Origin: Pseudomonas chlororaphis subsp. chlororaphis
GTDB taxonomy: Bacteria > Pseudomonadota > Gammaproteobacteria > Pseudomonadales > Pseudomonadaceae
Reading direction: 5' to 3'
DNA length: 64,000 bases
Assembly (NCBI RefSeq): GCF_003945765.1
Contig: NZ_CP027712.1
Location: 2,418,001-2,482,000 of the forward strand
Shown: positions 33,811 through 42,363 of the stretch, in pieces
Numbering within the stretch: the first letter of the stretch is position 1
Layout: each line of letters begins with the position of its first letter
The notes under the pieces: generated by a model
What the model saw: only the letters and a program-made list of their open reading frames with translations
Told to the model about the DNA's origin: nothing
The model's database searches: none
Made by a program: the position numbers and the translations under genes

Positions 33811-33985
33811 TGTAGCCGCTGCCGAAGGCTGCGATAGGTCCGCAGGACCTCAACAATCGCAAGATCGCCACATCAATCGGCTTTATGTAGCCGCTGCCGC
33901 AGGCTGCGATAGGTCCGCAGGACCTCGGCAATCGCAAGATCGCCACGCCCCTTCGGGTCGATCGCAGCCTGCGGCAGCGGCTACA
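33811..33985. repeat. Tandem REP cluster (TGTAGCCGCTGCCG type)
   Basis: Two near-identical direct units (TGTAGCCGCTGCCG... with GCGATAGGTCCGCAGGACCTC and CAATCGCAAGATCGCCAC in each) about 77 bases apart, closed by an inverted CGGCAGCGGCTACA at the right. Lies between the convergent oxidoreductase and nucleoside permease genes. Confidence 0.85.
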
Positions 33986-33992
33986 GGTTGGT

Positions 33993-35036
33993 TTACGCCT
34001 CCGGCACGCCTTTCTCCCACGCCGACCAGTTCTTCAGGATGTCCTGCACCAGCGGGTTGCCGGTGCGATAGAGGTTTTCCAGGGCCGGGACGAAACCGCC
34101 CTGGTCGGCGTACTTGAGCAGGTTGTCGACCTCGCTGCCGCCTGGCTCGGGGCGGTCGAAGTCGGAGCCGGCGCGGACCACCGCCAGCCGCTGCACGTCC
34201 ACCCGGCCTTCGCGGCTGGCGCGCAGCAGGGCCTCGTAGGTCGAGTTGTCTTCCTGCTGGGTGGTGCAGTACTCGCCCTTGTTGTCGGTCAGCAGGCGGG
34301 TCCAGACCTCGGCCCGCTCGCTCAGGCGCGTGCCGGAGAACCAGGTGTTGCCCGCCAGGGTGTCGCACTGGGTCACCACCGGCGGCTGGTTGGCCGGGGC
34401 CGCCGGGTACTTGAGGCGCCAGGCCGCCGATTCCTTGCTTTCGCTCAGGCTTACCCGACGCGACAGGGCGAAGGCCTTGGCCTGGAGTTTCGGGTTGAGT
34501 TCGAAGACTTCGGTCTTGTAGTCCAGCGGCGGTTTCTCGTTCGGGCCTTTGGTATTGATGCCCAGGTAGCCGGTCGGCCAGTCCTTGGGCGCGTCCCGCG
34601 AATCCAGTTCCCACTGGGTACCGAATTCCACCAGGTAATGGGCCCAGGCAGTGGTGCCGATGGTCCCGTGTTTAGGGCTGATGCCGGCGATCCCGGCGAC
34701 CAGGAAATAGCTTTTGCGCAGGTCGAATTTCGGCGACAGCGCCAGTGCCAGGGTCGAGGCCGCGGCGTTGGTCTGGCCCATGCCGGTGACCAGCAGGCAG
34801 ACGTCCTTGGTGTTACAACGAATCGCCGGGTACTCCGCCGACAGGCCGGGTACGCGCACTTCCTGCTTCAGCTCCAGGCGCTCGATCCAGTGCTGGGCCT
34901 CGGGGGCGAACATGGTGATCAGCATCACCTTGGGTTTGATCGGGGTCGCCGGGGCCTCGGCGGCCCAGGCCGTCGACGCGAGCAGGGCGCCGCAGGCCAG
35001 GCCCACGGAAAGGGAAAGACGGGTCATCGCGTGCAT
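33993..35036 (-). CDS. NUP-family purine nucleoside permease (periplasmic)
   Basis: 347 residues, signal peptide to AWA near residue 25. Landmarks are PKVMLITMFAPEAQHW and TGMGQTNAAASTLAL, and VAGIAGISPKHG, which fit the NUP family of nucleoside permease or phosphorylase-like proteins known from fungi and bacteria. The second gene of an operon with tsx, 23 bases apart, so it likely handles nucleosides that cross the outer membrane through Tsx. ATG 35036 follows GGAGG in the minus strand. Mechanism in bacteria is not settled. Confidence 0.85.
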   Translation of the reverse strand: MHAMTRLSLSVGLACGALLASTAWAAEAPATPIKPKVMLITMFAPEAQHWIERLELKQEVRVPGLSAEYPAIRCNTKDVCLLVTGMGQTNAAASTLALALSPKFDLRKSYFLVAGIAGISPKHGTIGTTAWAHYLVEFGTQWELDSRDAPKDWPTGYLGINTKGPNEKPPLDYKTEVFELNPKLQAKAFALSRRVSLSESKESAAWRLKYPAAPANQPPVVTQCDTLAGNTWFSGTRLSERAEVWTRLLTDNKGEYCTTQQEDNSTYEALLRASREGRVDVQRLAVVRAGSDFDRPEPGGSEVDNLLKYADQGGFVPALENLYRTGNPLVQDILKNWSAWEKGVPEA

Positions 35037-35059
35037 GAAAGCCTCCATTGCTTGAGTGA

Positions 35060-36016
35060 TCAGAACTGGTAACCGATGCCGGCGTAATAACCCCAGCCAT
35101 TGGACCGGGCGCGGAAATCGCCATCGCCGAAATTCAGCTCGCTGCCGTCCTGCCAGTTGCCGCCGTTGTGGAAGTAACGGCCGACCAGAGTGAACCGCAG
35201 GTGGGTGAAGGAGTACAGCAGCACATTGGTGGCTACCGTGGCATTGGCGGTGCGGGCCGGGTTGTCCTTGTGCAGGTCCGAGCCGAAATCGAAGTTGGTG
35301 AAGCCGATATAGGTCAGCGACGCGCCGTTGCCGAACTTGCTGATGGGCACGATGTACTTGAGCTGGGCGCGGTAGCCGTCCCAGGAGTATTCATTGCTGG
35401 CGCCGTAGTTCTCCCATTGGTAGCGCCCGTAGAAGTTGGCCGACAGGTTGACCCGCGAATGGGTGTCGATGTCGGTGCCCAGGCCGCTGTACAGGGTATT
35501 GGCGCGGTTGGCGCTGTTGCTGCCGTGGTCGTAGATCCAGTCGAACGCCACGTACCACTCCTTGAACGGGCCGATGGCCAGGCTGCGCCCGGCCAGGTAG
35601 TCGATGGAGATCCGCGGCTCGTGCTCCATGAACACCGGCGAGCCGTGGTCCCACACGCCTTTGTCGTGGCTGTTGCCGATGTTGAAGATCTTCGGGATGT
35701 CGATGTAGCCGTACAGCTCGAACGGCCCCTTGCGACCGAAGTACTCGTACTCCAGGTAGATATCGTCGGCCGGCTGCGGGCCGAAACTGATGTCCTTGCT
35801 GCCGATCAGGGTCAGGTCCTGGTTGTACCAGTCCGACAGGTAGGGGCCTGGTTTCGCCGGTGCGGCAGCGGGGCTCAGGCTCTCGCCCTGGGCCGAGTCG
35901 TCGAGGGTTTTTTCCTCGGCCTGGGCGGTAGCGCTGAGTAGTCCTGTAACGGCGCTTAGTAGCAAGGAAACAACCAAGGTGTGGCGGGACGCGGAGGGGG
36001 TGAAAGGTACGTGCAT
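35060..36016 (-). CDS. tsx: Tsx-family nucleoside channel (outer membrane)
   Basis: 318 residues with a signal peptide (VVSLLLSAVTGLLSATAQA) and a beta-barrel pattern that ends in aromatic GIGYQF, the outer-membrane insertion signal. Tsx features: DWYNQDLTLIGSKDISFGPQPADDIYLEYEY near the start, YGYIDIPKIFNIGNS. It would let nucleosides into the periplasm, where the partner permease gene product acts. The PurR-like box 85 bases upstream supports purine-responsive control. Confidence 0.9.
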   Translation of the reverse strand: MHVPFTPSASRHTLVVSLLLSAVTGLLSATAQAEEKTLDDSAQGESLSPAAAPAKPGPYLSDWYNQDLTLIGSKDISFGPQPADDIYLEYEYFGRKGPFELYGYIDIPKIFNIGNSHDKGVWDHGSPVFMEHEPRISIDYLAGRSLAIGPFKEWYVAFDWIYDHGSNSANRANTLYSGLGTDIDTHSRVNLSANFYGRYQWENYGASNEYSWDGYRAQLKYIVPISKFGNGASLTYIGFTNFDFGSDLHKDNPARTANATVATNVLLYSFTHLRFTLVGRYFHNGGNWQDGSELNFGDGDFRARSNGWGYYAGIGYQF

Positions 36017-36439
36017 TGAAAATCCCTGTTCGTGCGGTTCTGAAGCCCGAGTGGCCCGGCCTGGCCGAACTGGCGGCGAAAGCTCTCGAAGGCTGACCTC
36101 GCAAACGTTTGCATATGCTGTACCAACTTGAAGTATCTGATTGAAATAAAGGTGAAACCTACCCATAAGCTGTCTTTTCGGTCAGGACGTTGCACCGCGC
36201 CTGGGCGTTGTGCGCAAAGAAAGGGCGAAGGCGCTGGCGCCTGGCACAGGGCCGATGCGCCCTCGTTCAATCATCGAGGTGATGGCAACCAACGACCTTC
36301 GCGGCCTCGGGTCGAGTATTCGCTGACTATCTGGCTGCGTTCGTTCGATGCTGGTTCTGCAGTGCAGGGAAAGGGTGCTTGACGTTCTGCTCGGGTCGCT
36401 CTGCTAGAATCGCCGCTCCACGACTTCCAGAGGTGCCCC
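36017..36439. other. Divergent tsx / selD intergenic region
   Basis: 423 bases with no gene. It contains the palindrome GCAAACGTTTGC at 36101-36112, close to tsx, and near selD a TTGACG / TAGAAT pair (36379-36384 and 36405-36410) whose 20-base spacing is too long for a standard promoter. No REP or other repeat is seen. Confidence 0.5.
36101..36112. promoter_or_regulatory. PurR/LacI-type operator upstream of tsx
   Basis: GCAAACGTTTGC is a perfect 12-base palindrome and the core of the PurR operator consensus (ACGCAAACGTTTGCGT). It lies 85 bases before the tsx start. A LacI-family purine or nucleoside regulator encoded elsewhere is the likely binder. Confidence 0.7.
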
Positions 36440-37474
36440 ATGAGCGAGCCGATTCGCCTGACCCAGTACAGCCACGGCGCGGGTTGCGGTTGCAAGATTT
36501 CTCCCCAGGTCCTGGAGGTGATTCTGGCCGGCAGCGGTGCGCAGAACCTCGACCCGAAACTCTGGGTCGGCAACGCCTCGCGCGACGACGCGGCGGTGTA
36601 CGCCATCGACGAAGAGCGCGGCGTGGTCTCGACCACCGACTTTTTCATGCCGATCGTCGACGACCCGTTCGACTTCGGGCGCATCGCCGCGACCAATGCC
36701 ATCAGTGATATCTACGCCATGGGCGGCGACCCGTTGATGGCCATCGCCATCCTTGGCTGGCCGGTGAACGTGCTGGCGCCGGAAATCGCCCGCGAGGTGA
36801 TTCGCGGCGGCCGCGCGGTGTGCGACGCGGCTGGCATCCCCCTGGCCGGCGGCCATTCGATCGACGCCCCGGAACCGATCTTCGGCCTGGCCGTGACCGG
36901 CCTGGTGGAAAAGCGCCATATGAAGCGCAACGACACCGCCACCGCCGGTTGCCTGCTGTACCTGACCAAGCCCCTGGGCATCGGCGTGCTGACCACGGCC
37001 GAGAAGAAGGGCAAGCTGCGCAGCGCCGACGTCGGCCTGGCCCGCGACTGGATGTGCACCCTGAACAAGCCCGGCAGCCGCTTCGGCAAGCTTGACGGCG
37101 TGACCGCGATGACCGACGTCACCGGTTTCGGCCTGCTCGGGCACCTGGTGGAAATGGCCGATGGCAGCGGCCTGACCGCGCGCATTCACTACGATCGCGT
37201 GCCGCGCCTGCCCGGGGTCGAGTACTACCTGGACCAGGGCTGCATACCGGGCGGCACCCAGCGCAATTTCGACAGCTACGCCGACAAGCTCGGGCGTATC
37301 CAGGCCCTGCACAAGCTGGTGCTGTGCGACCCGCAGACCAGTGGCGGGCTGTTGATCGCTGTCACCCCGGAAGGCAATGCGGCCTTCCTCGCGCTGGCCG
37401 CCGAACTGGGCCTGGAACTGGCGCCGATCGGTGAGCTGGTGGAACGACAGAGCACCGCGGTCGAGGTGATCTGA
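36440..37474 (+). CDS. selD: Selenide, water dikinase SelD
   Basis: 344 residues, PurM-like ATPase fold. The active-site motif HGAGC16GC18K19 has Cys, not selenocysteine, in the catalytic place. [19 protein letters not shown] and [13 protein letters not shown] are further SelD signatures. It makes selenophosphate from selenide and ATP for tRNA or selenoprotein use. Its stop overlaps the selU start by one base (TGATG), so the two form one unit. Confidence 0.95.
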   Translation: MSEPIRLTQYSHGAGCGCKISPQVLEVILAGSGAQNLDPKLWVGNASRDDAAVYAIDEERGVVSTTDFFMPIVDDPFDFGRIAATNAISDIYAMGGDPLMAIAILGWPVNVLAPEIAREVIRGGRAVCDAAGIPLAGGHSIDAPEPIFGLAVTGLVEKRHMKRNDTATAGCLLYLTKPLGIGVLTTAEKKGKLRSADVGLARDWMCTLNKPGSRFGKLDGVTAMTDVTGFGLLGHLVEMADGSGLTARIHYDRVPRLPGVEYYLDQGCIPGGTQRNFDSYADKLGRIQALHKLVLCDPQTSGGLLIAVTPEGNAAFLALAAELGLELAPIGELVERQSTAVEVI

Positions 37475-38577
37475 TGCCCATCGATATTACCGACTACCGC
37501 GAAATCTTCCTCAACGACCGGCCGATGATGGATACCCGTGCGCCGGTCGAATTCAGCAAGGGCGCCTTTCCCGGGGTGGTCAACCTGCCGCTGATGACCG
37601 ACCACGAACGACAGCGGGTCGGCACCTGCTACAAGCAGCAGGGCCAGCAGGCGGCGATCGTCCTCGGGCACCAGTTGGTGTCCGGGGCGATCAAGGCCGA
37701 ACGCATCCAGGCCTGGGCCGACTTCGCCCGGGCCCACCCCGACGGCTACCTGTATTGCTTCCGCGGCGGCCTGCGTTCGCAGATCGTCCAGCAGTGGCTC
37801 AAGGACGAGGCCGGCATCGACTACCCGCGGGTCGGCGGCGGCTACAAGGCCATGCGTACCTTCCTGCTCGACACCCTCGAAGGAGCGGTGGCCGAGTGTG
37901 ATTTTGTCCTGCTCGGCGGCATGACCGGCATTGGCAAGACCGAGGTGCTCAACCAACTGGCCAACGGCCTGGACCTGGAAGGCCACGCCAACCATCGTGG
38001 CTCCAGTTTCGGCAAGCGCGCCAGCGGCCAGCCGTCGAACATCGACTTCGAGAACCGCCTGGCGGTGGACATCCTGAAAAAGCGCGAGCGCGGCATCGGC
38101 GGGTTCGTGCTGGAAGACGAGAACCGCATGATCGGCAGCTGCGCCTTGCCGTTGCCGCTGTACCAGGGCATGCAGCGTTTCCCGATGGTCTGGCTGGAGG
38201 ATGGCCTGGAGGGGCGGGTCGAGCGGATCCTGCGCGACTACGTGATCGACCTGTGCGCGGAGTTCGTCGCGGTGCATGGCGAGGACGGTTTCGCGCGGTT
38301 TTCCGAGCGCCTGCTGGAAAGCCTGAACAACATCCGCAAACGCCTGGGGGGCGAGCGTCACCAGCGCCTGTACCAGCTGCTGGAGGCCGCCCTGGCCGAG
38401 CAGGCCCGCAGCGGCAGCGTGGACCTGCACCGGGCCTGGATCGAAGGCTTGCTCAAGGAATATTACGACCCGATGTATGCCTTCCAGCGCGAAAGCAAGG
38501 GCGCGCGCATCGAGTTCGTCGGCGAGCAGGCGGCGGTGCTGGAGTATTTGCGCGAGCGCGCTCGTCAGCGCGGTTGA
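37474..38577 (+). CDS. selU: tRNA 2-selenouridine synthase SelU/MnmH
   Basis: 367 residues. N-terminal rhodanese domain with the reactive Cys95 ([13 protein letters not shown]), followed by a P-loop domain ([16 protein letters not shown]-loop 149-156) that holds the geranyl or tRNA-binding part. It swaps sulfur for selenium in the wobble 2-thiouridine of Lys/Glu/Gln tRNAs with selenophosphate from SelD, whose gene is coupled to it. Hence selenium in this operon serves tRNA; no selA/selB is present here. Confidence 0.94.
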   Translation: MPIDITDYREIFLNDRPMMDTRAPVEFSKGAFPGVVNLPLMTDHERQRVGTCYKQQGQQAAIVLGHQLVSGAIKAERIQAWADFARAHPDGYLYCFRGGLRSQIVQQWLKDEAGIDYPRVGGGYKAMRTFLLDTLEGAVAECDFVLLGGMTGIGKTEVLNQLANGLDLEGHANHRGSSFGKRASGQPSNIDFENRLAVDILKKRERGIGGFVLEDENRMIGSCALPLPLYQGMQRFPMVWLEDGLEGRVERILRDYVIDLCAEFVAVHGEDGFARFSERLLESLNNIRKRLGGERHQRLYQLLEAALAEQARSGSVDLHRAWIEGLLKEYYDPMYAFQRESKGARIEFVGEQAAVLEYLRERARQRG

Positions 38578-38606
38578 GTCGGTAGAAGGGCGGGGCCTTT
38601 GGCCCC

Positions 38607-38668
38607 ATCGCGGGCAAGCTCGCTCCTACGGGGGGCGCTAACCATGTAGGAGCGAGCTTGCTCGCGAT
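38607..38668. repeat. Inverted REP pair (GTAGGAGCGA type)
   Basis: ATCGCGGGCAAGCTCGCTCCTA (22 bases, 38607-38628, read as two halves here) faces a near-exact reverse complement at 38647-38668 with one mismatch. Lies between the convergent selU and ArsP-like permease genes, where it can serve as a terminator for both. Confidence 0.85.
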
Positions 38669-38699
38669 GACGTCCAGGCGGACGCCATCGAACCTTGGG

Positions 38700-39755
38700 T
38701 TACAACAGCGCCGCGCCAATCAACCCGCACACCACGCCAATCAGCATGGTCAGGCCGGCGACGGTCATCAGCACCCGCGCGTCGAAATCCTTGCGCAGCA
38801 TCAAAAGCGACGGCAGGCTGATGCTCGGCAGGGTCATCAGCAAGGCCACCGCCGGGCCGGTGCCCATGCCCAGGGTCATCATGGTCTGCACGATGGGGAT
38901 TTCCGCGGCGGTGGGAATCACGAACAACGTGCCGACAATCGCCAGCGGCACCAGCCACAGCAGGCTGTCGCCAATCGCGCCCTCGACATGGGGGAACAGC
39001 CAGACCCGCGCCGCGCCCAGCACCAGCACCGCCAGCACATAGATCGGAATGGTGCTCCAGAACAGTTGCCACAGGCTGCGTGCCCAGCGGCTAAAGAACG
39101 CACCTTCATTGCCCGTGCTGGCCTCGACCACGGCCTCCACCGCCGCTTCCGGCAGTTGCTCGGGACGGGCGATGCGCTGGGCCACCAGCGACACTCCCAG
39201 CACCAGCACGATGCCCGCCACCAGCCGCAGCGCGGTGAAACCCCATCCCAGGACAAAGCCCATGAACACCAGGGTCGCCGGGTTGAGTACCGGGTTGGCG
39301 ATCCAGAAGGCCAGCGCCGCGCCCACCGAGACATTCTGCCGGCGCATGCTCGCCGCCACGGGCGCGGCGCAGCAGGAACACATCATGCCCGGCAGGGCGA
39401 ACAGGCCGCCGCGCAAGGTCGAGCCGAAACCGGCGCGGCCGAACAGGCGCAGCAGCCAGTCCCGCGGGATCAGCACTTGCAGCAGCGAACCGAGGATCAC
39501 CGCCAGCACCGCGGCCTTCCAGATCGCCAGGAAATACACCTGGGCGTAGGCCAGGGCGGCGTTCAGAGGCGAGGAGGGCTGATCGTTGATGATCGAGGCG
39601 CCGATGCTGTGGCTGTCGGCGGCGATAAAGGCCTTGGCGTAGTAGGGCGACCACTTGACGAAGTAGAGGCCGACGCACGCCACCAGGACGAACAGGGCGG
39701 GTTTCCACCAGAACGACCAGCCCCGGACGGGGCTGGCAGGGGCAAGGCTGGACAT
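38700..39755 (-). CDS. ArsP_1/YraQ-type permease
   Basis: 351 residues with about eight membrane helices in two repeats. The motifs PGMMCSCCAAPVAASM (conserved CxCC) and FVIPTAAEIPIVQTMM are typical of the UPF0718/ArsP permease family, which exports arsenic compounds, metals or thiols in known cases. It faces selU across a REP pair, so a link to selenium or arsenic export is tempting but unsupported beyond location. Confidence 0.85.
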   Translation of the reverse strand: MSSLAPASPVRGWSFWWKPALFVLVACVGLYFVKWSPYYAKAFIAADSHSIGASIINDQPSSPLNAALAYAQVYFLAIWKAAVLAVILGSLLQVLIPRDWLLRLFGRAGFGSTLRGGLFALPGMMCSCCAAPVAASMRRQNVSVGAALAFWIANPVLNPATLVFMGFVLGWGFTALRLVAGIVLVLGVSLVAQRIARPEQLPEAAVEAVVEASTGNEGAFFSRWARSLWQLFWSTIPIYVLAVLVLGAARVWLFPHVEGAIGDSLLWLVPLAIVGTLFVIPTAAEIPIVQTMMTLGMGTGPAVALLMTLPSISLPSLLMLRKDFDARVLMTVAGLTMLIGVVCGLIGAALL

Positions 39756-39822
39756 GAACAGTGATTCCGGGCAATGACGTTAGGTCGCGAATCTTAGCCT
39801 ACTCGCGCACCTTGCGCGCCTG

Positions 39823-39866
39823 TGTAGCCGCTGCCGAAGGCTGCGATCGACCGCGCAGCGGTGGTA
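39823..39866. repeat. Partial REP unit (TGTAGCCGCTGCCG type)
   Basis: TGTAGCCGCTGCCGAAGG and GCTGCGATCGACCGCGCAGCGG are present, but the closing inverted half is missing; a degenerate single unit between the ArsP and IclR genes. Confidence 0.6.
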
Positions 39867-39938
39867 AAACCTCGCAACACGGAGTGCCGGGCCAAATCCC
39901 GGAATCCGCACCGGCGACTACAAAAGGGTCATGGCCAC

Positions 39939-40715
39939 TCAGAGGGTACGAATCGAGGTGCGAATCGCCCGGGCGCACTCGATCACCGAAGGCGCCAGCT
40001 TGCGTTCGGCTTCTTCCAGGGTCCAGCGGCTGCTGGGGATCACCACGTGCACGGCGGCCACCGGCAGGCCCTGGCTGCCGATAATCGGCGCGGCGATGCT
40101 CATGTCGCCGAGAAACAGCTCTTCCTGGTTCAGGGCGTAACCGCGCTGGCGGGTGGCGACGATTTCCCCATGGATCGCGTCGATCCCGGTCAGGGTATGC
40201 CGGGTATGGGCCTGGCGGTCGCTGGCCTGGAGCATCGCCAGGGCTTCCTGGTCGGGCAGGGCGCTGAGGTAGGCGCGGCCGGAGCCGGTGCAGTACATCG
40301 GAATGCGGCTGCCGATGGGCATGTGGATCGGAATGAACTTGGGCGCCACGAAGCGCGCGACATAGACCATGTCCAGGCCATCGGGCTCGGTGAGGTTGGT
40401 GGTTTCGCCGGTGACCTGGGCCAGTTCGGCAAGGAACGGGTTGGCCACGTCCACCAGGGTGTCGGCGGCGAGGTAGTTGTAGCCGATCTCCATCACCCGC
40501 GGGGTCAGCTGGAAGCGTTTGGTCTGCGGGTGCTTACGCACGTAACCGAGCTGCTCCAGGGTGTGGATCATGCGTTGCGCCGAGCTTTTGTTGATCTCGG
40601 CGGCCTCGGCGATTTCCGCCAGGTTCATGGTCCGTTGGGCAGCGTTGAAGGCGCGCAGGACCGCCAGGCCTTTTTCCAGCGACTGATTGAACAGGCTATT
40701 GGGGGTGTCGCTCAT
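39939..40715 (-). CDS. IclR-family transcriptional regulator
   Basis: 258 residues: N-terminal winged HTH (residues about 10-75; NLAEIAEAAEINKSSAQRMIHTLEQLGYVRKHPQTKRFQLTPR spans HTH and wing) and a GAF-like effector domain (about 90-255; GSRIPMYCTGSGRAYLSALPDQEAL, AAPIIGSQGLPVAAVHV). Divergent from the ABC transporter operon, with an exact inverted repeat in the shared AT-rich region. ATG 40715 is the family start. Effector unknown, maybe the transported amine or amino acid. Confidence 0.9.
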   Translation of the reverse strand: MSDTPNSLFNQSLEKGLAVLRAFNAAQRTMNLAEIAEAAEINKSSAQRMIHTLEQLGYVRKHPQTKRFQLTPRVMEIGYNYLAADTLVDVANPFLAELAQVTGETTNLTEPDGLDMVYVARFVAPKFIPIHMPIGSRIPMYCTGSGRAYLSALPDQEALAMLQASDRQAHTRHTLTGIDAIHGEIVATRQRGYALNQEELFLGDMSIAAPIIGSQGLPVAAVHVVIPSSRWTLEEAERKLAPSVIECARAIRTSIRTL

Positions 40716-40743
40716 GGCGGTTCCTTTGGATTTTTTGTGTTTT

Positions 40744-40764
40744 AAATATCGATATTCGATATTT
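40744..40764. promoter_or_regulatory. IclR-operator-like inverted repeat
   Basis: AAATATCGA (40744-40752) and TCGATATTT (40756-40764) form perfect nine-base arms across a TAT centre, in the AT-rich divergent region between the regulator and the ABC operon. A weaker repeat, ATTTAC/GTAAAT, lies at 40773-40791. Confidence 0.6.
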
Positions 40765-40853
40765 ATAAATCTATTTACGATTTTTGTAAATTGTTTATAG
40801 TCGAGCCCATGCCTCCTGCCCCCACTTTCAGAGGCCAACCATCACGGACTTCC

Positions 40854-40862
40854 AACAATAAA
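40854..40862 (+). promoter_or_regulatory. Possible Crc/Hfq A-rich site ahead of the ABC binding-protein gene
   Basis: AACAATAAA fits the AAnAAnAA pattern and ends 22 bases before the start codon. Match is shorter than the glcD and tctC sites. Confidence 0.35.
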
Positions 40863-40884
40863 ATCGTCCAATGGGAGATTCGCC

Positions 40885-41646
40885 ATGCAAAAGCGTTTTC
40901 GTGTCCTTGCATTGTGCTGCGCACTCACCGCCGGCCTCGTCGGTTCTGTCAGTGCCGGCGCCGCGCCGGTGTACAAGGTCGGCGCCACCGCCACCGGCAT
41001 TCCCTTCACCTTTCTCGACGTCAAGAGCCAGAGTATCGAAGGCATGATGATCGACGCCGCCCGTGCGGTGGGCCAGGCCGGCGGCTTCGAGGTGGACATC
41101 CAGCAGACCACCTTCGCCGCGCTGATTCCCTCGCTGACCTCGAACAAGATCGACATCATTTCTGCCGCCATGCTGCGCACCCCGGCGCGGGAGAAGGTGG
41201 TGCAGTACTCCAACCCGGTGTTCAGCTATGGCGAGGGGCTGATCGTGCGCGCCGACGACAACACCGCCTACACCCGCATGGAGGACTTCAAGGACCAGGT
41301 GGTCGGCGCCCAGGTCGGTACGGTGTTCATCGATGAGTTGAACAAGCGCGGGATTTTCAAGGAAGTGCGCGGCTACGACTCGATCCCCGACCTGCTGCGC
41401 GACCTGGCGCTGGGGCGGATCAAGGCCGGTTTCGCCGACCGGCCGATCGTCGCCTACCAACTGGCCCAGGGCACCCAGAACAAGGTGCAGCTGGTGAAAA
41501 GCTACCAACCGGTGGTGATGGGCGATGTCTGCCTGATCGTGCGCAAGGGCGATGCGCAGACCCTGGACGAGGTCAACCGCGGCATCGCGGCGATCAAGGC
41601 CGACGGCTCCCTGGAGCGGATCATCGAGAAGTGGAAGCTCAACTGA
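40885..41646 (+). CDS. Amino acid ABC transporter periplasmic-binding protein
   Basis: 253 residues of extracellular solute-binding family 3, with a Sec signal peptide cleaved near GAA around residue 27. Landmarks: VGATATGIPFTFLDVKSQSIEGMMIDAARAVG, IPSLTSNKIDIISAAMLRTPAR and VGAQVGTVFIDELNKRG. First gene of an operon with one permease and one ATPase. The FAD oxidoreductase at the end suggests that the imported compound is an amine or D-amino acid that is oxidised inside the cell. Confidence 0.92.
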   Translation: MQKRFRVLALCCALTAGLVGSVSAGAAPVYKVGATATGIPFTFLDVKSQSIEGMMIDAARAVGQAGGFEVDIQQTTFAALIPSLTSNKIDIISAAMLRTPAREKVVQYSNPVFSYGEGLIVRADDNTAYTRMEDFKDQVVGAQVGTVFIDELNKRGIFKEVRGYDSIPDLLRDLALGRIKAGFADRPIVAYQLAQGTQNKVQLVKSYQPVVMGDVCLIVRKGDAQTLDEVNRGIAAIKADGSLERIIEKWKLN

Positions 41647-41649
41647 CCA

Positions 41650-41675
41650 CCCCGCGGCCCGGCCGTCCGGCGGGG
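41650..41675 (+). promoter_or_regulatory. Stem-loop between binding-protein and permease genes
   Basis: CCCCGC (41650-41655) pairs with GCGGGG (41670-41675) around GGCCCGGCCGTCCG. Such stems between the SBP gene and the rest often let the binding protein be made in excess. Confidence 0.4.
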
Positions 41676-41706
41676 TCGCTTCACTCCTGATTGCGCAGGT
41701 CCTCCT

Positions 41707-42363
41707 ATGTTTCTCCAGAACGCTCTGGACTTCCTCCCCATTCTGCTGAAAGGGGCGGTGGTCACCTTGCAGGTCACGGCCGGCTCCTTTGTGCTCAGCT
41801 CGCTGATCGGCCTGGTATTCGCCTTGATGATGGTGTCCAAGGTGCGCTCGATCTCCCTGTTCGCGATTGGCGTGGTCAACGTCATTCGCGGCCTGCCGAT
41901 CATCGTGCAGCTGTTCTACATCTACTTCGTGCTGCCGGATTTCGGCATCCAGCTCACGGCCATGCAGGCCGGGGTGATTGGCCTGGGCATCGCCTACTCG
42001 GCGTACCAGGCGGAGAACTTCCGCGCCGGCATCCAGGCCATTCACCAGGGGCAGATCGAGGCGGCCGAATCCATCGGCATGCGCGGCGGCATGATCATGC
42101 GCCGGGTGGTCCTGCCCCAGGCCTTTCGCATCGCCTTGCCGCCCTATGGCAACACCCTGGTGATGATGCTCAAGGACTCCTCGCTGGTGTCCACCATCAC
42201 CGTGGCCGAGATGACCCGCGCCGGTCAGCTCATCGCGTCCTCGACCTTCGAGAACATGACCGTCTACACCCTGGTGGCCTTGCTCTACCTGGCCCTGAGC
42301 TTGCCGTTGTCCTTTGCCCTGCGTCGCCTGGAGGCGCGCTTCAGCACCCGGAGAAAGTCATGA
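41707..42363 (+). CDS. Amino acid ABC transporter permease
   Basis: 218 residues with five or six membrane helices. The EAA loop (EAAESIGMRGGMIMRRVVLPQAFRIALPPYGN) and the HisM/GlnP-type helices near the start (ILLKGAVVTLQVTAGSFVLSSLIG) identify a polar amino acid permease. There is only one permease gene, so it should act as a homodimer with the ATPase. Its stop overlaps the ATPase start by four bases (ATGA). Confidence 0.92.
   Translation: MFLQNALDFLPILLKGAVVTLQVTAGSFVLSSLIGLVFALMMVSKVRSISLFAIGVVNVIRGLPIIVQLFYIYFVLPDFGIQLTAMQAGVIGLGIAYSAYQAENFRAGIQAIHQGQIEAAESIGMRGGMIMRRVVLPQAFRIALPPYGNTLVMMLKDSSLVSTITVAEMTRAGQLIASSTFENMTVYTLVALLYLALSLPLSFALRRLEARFSTRRKS

Noticed and set aside
33811..33985. 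Spaced repeats that could suggest a short CRISPR-like array
   Set aside because: They are REP units with inverted ends, only two direct copies, and the same sequences appear in other intergenic gaps; no cas genes are present.
36379..36410. TTGACG and TAGAAT pair as a selD promoter
   Set aside because: The spacing is 20 bases, beyond the 16-18 usual for sigma-70, so I did not list it as a promoter.
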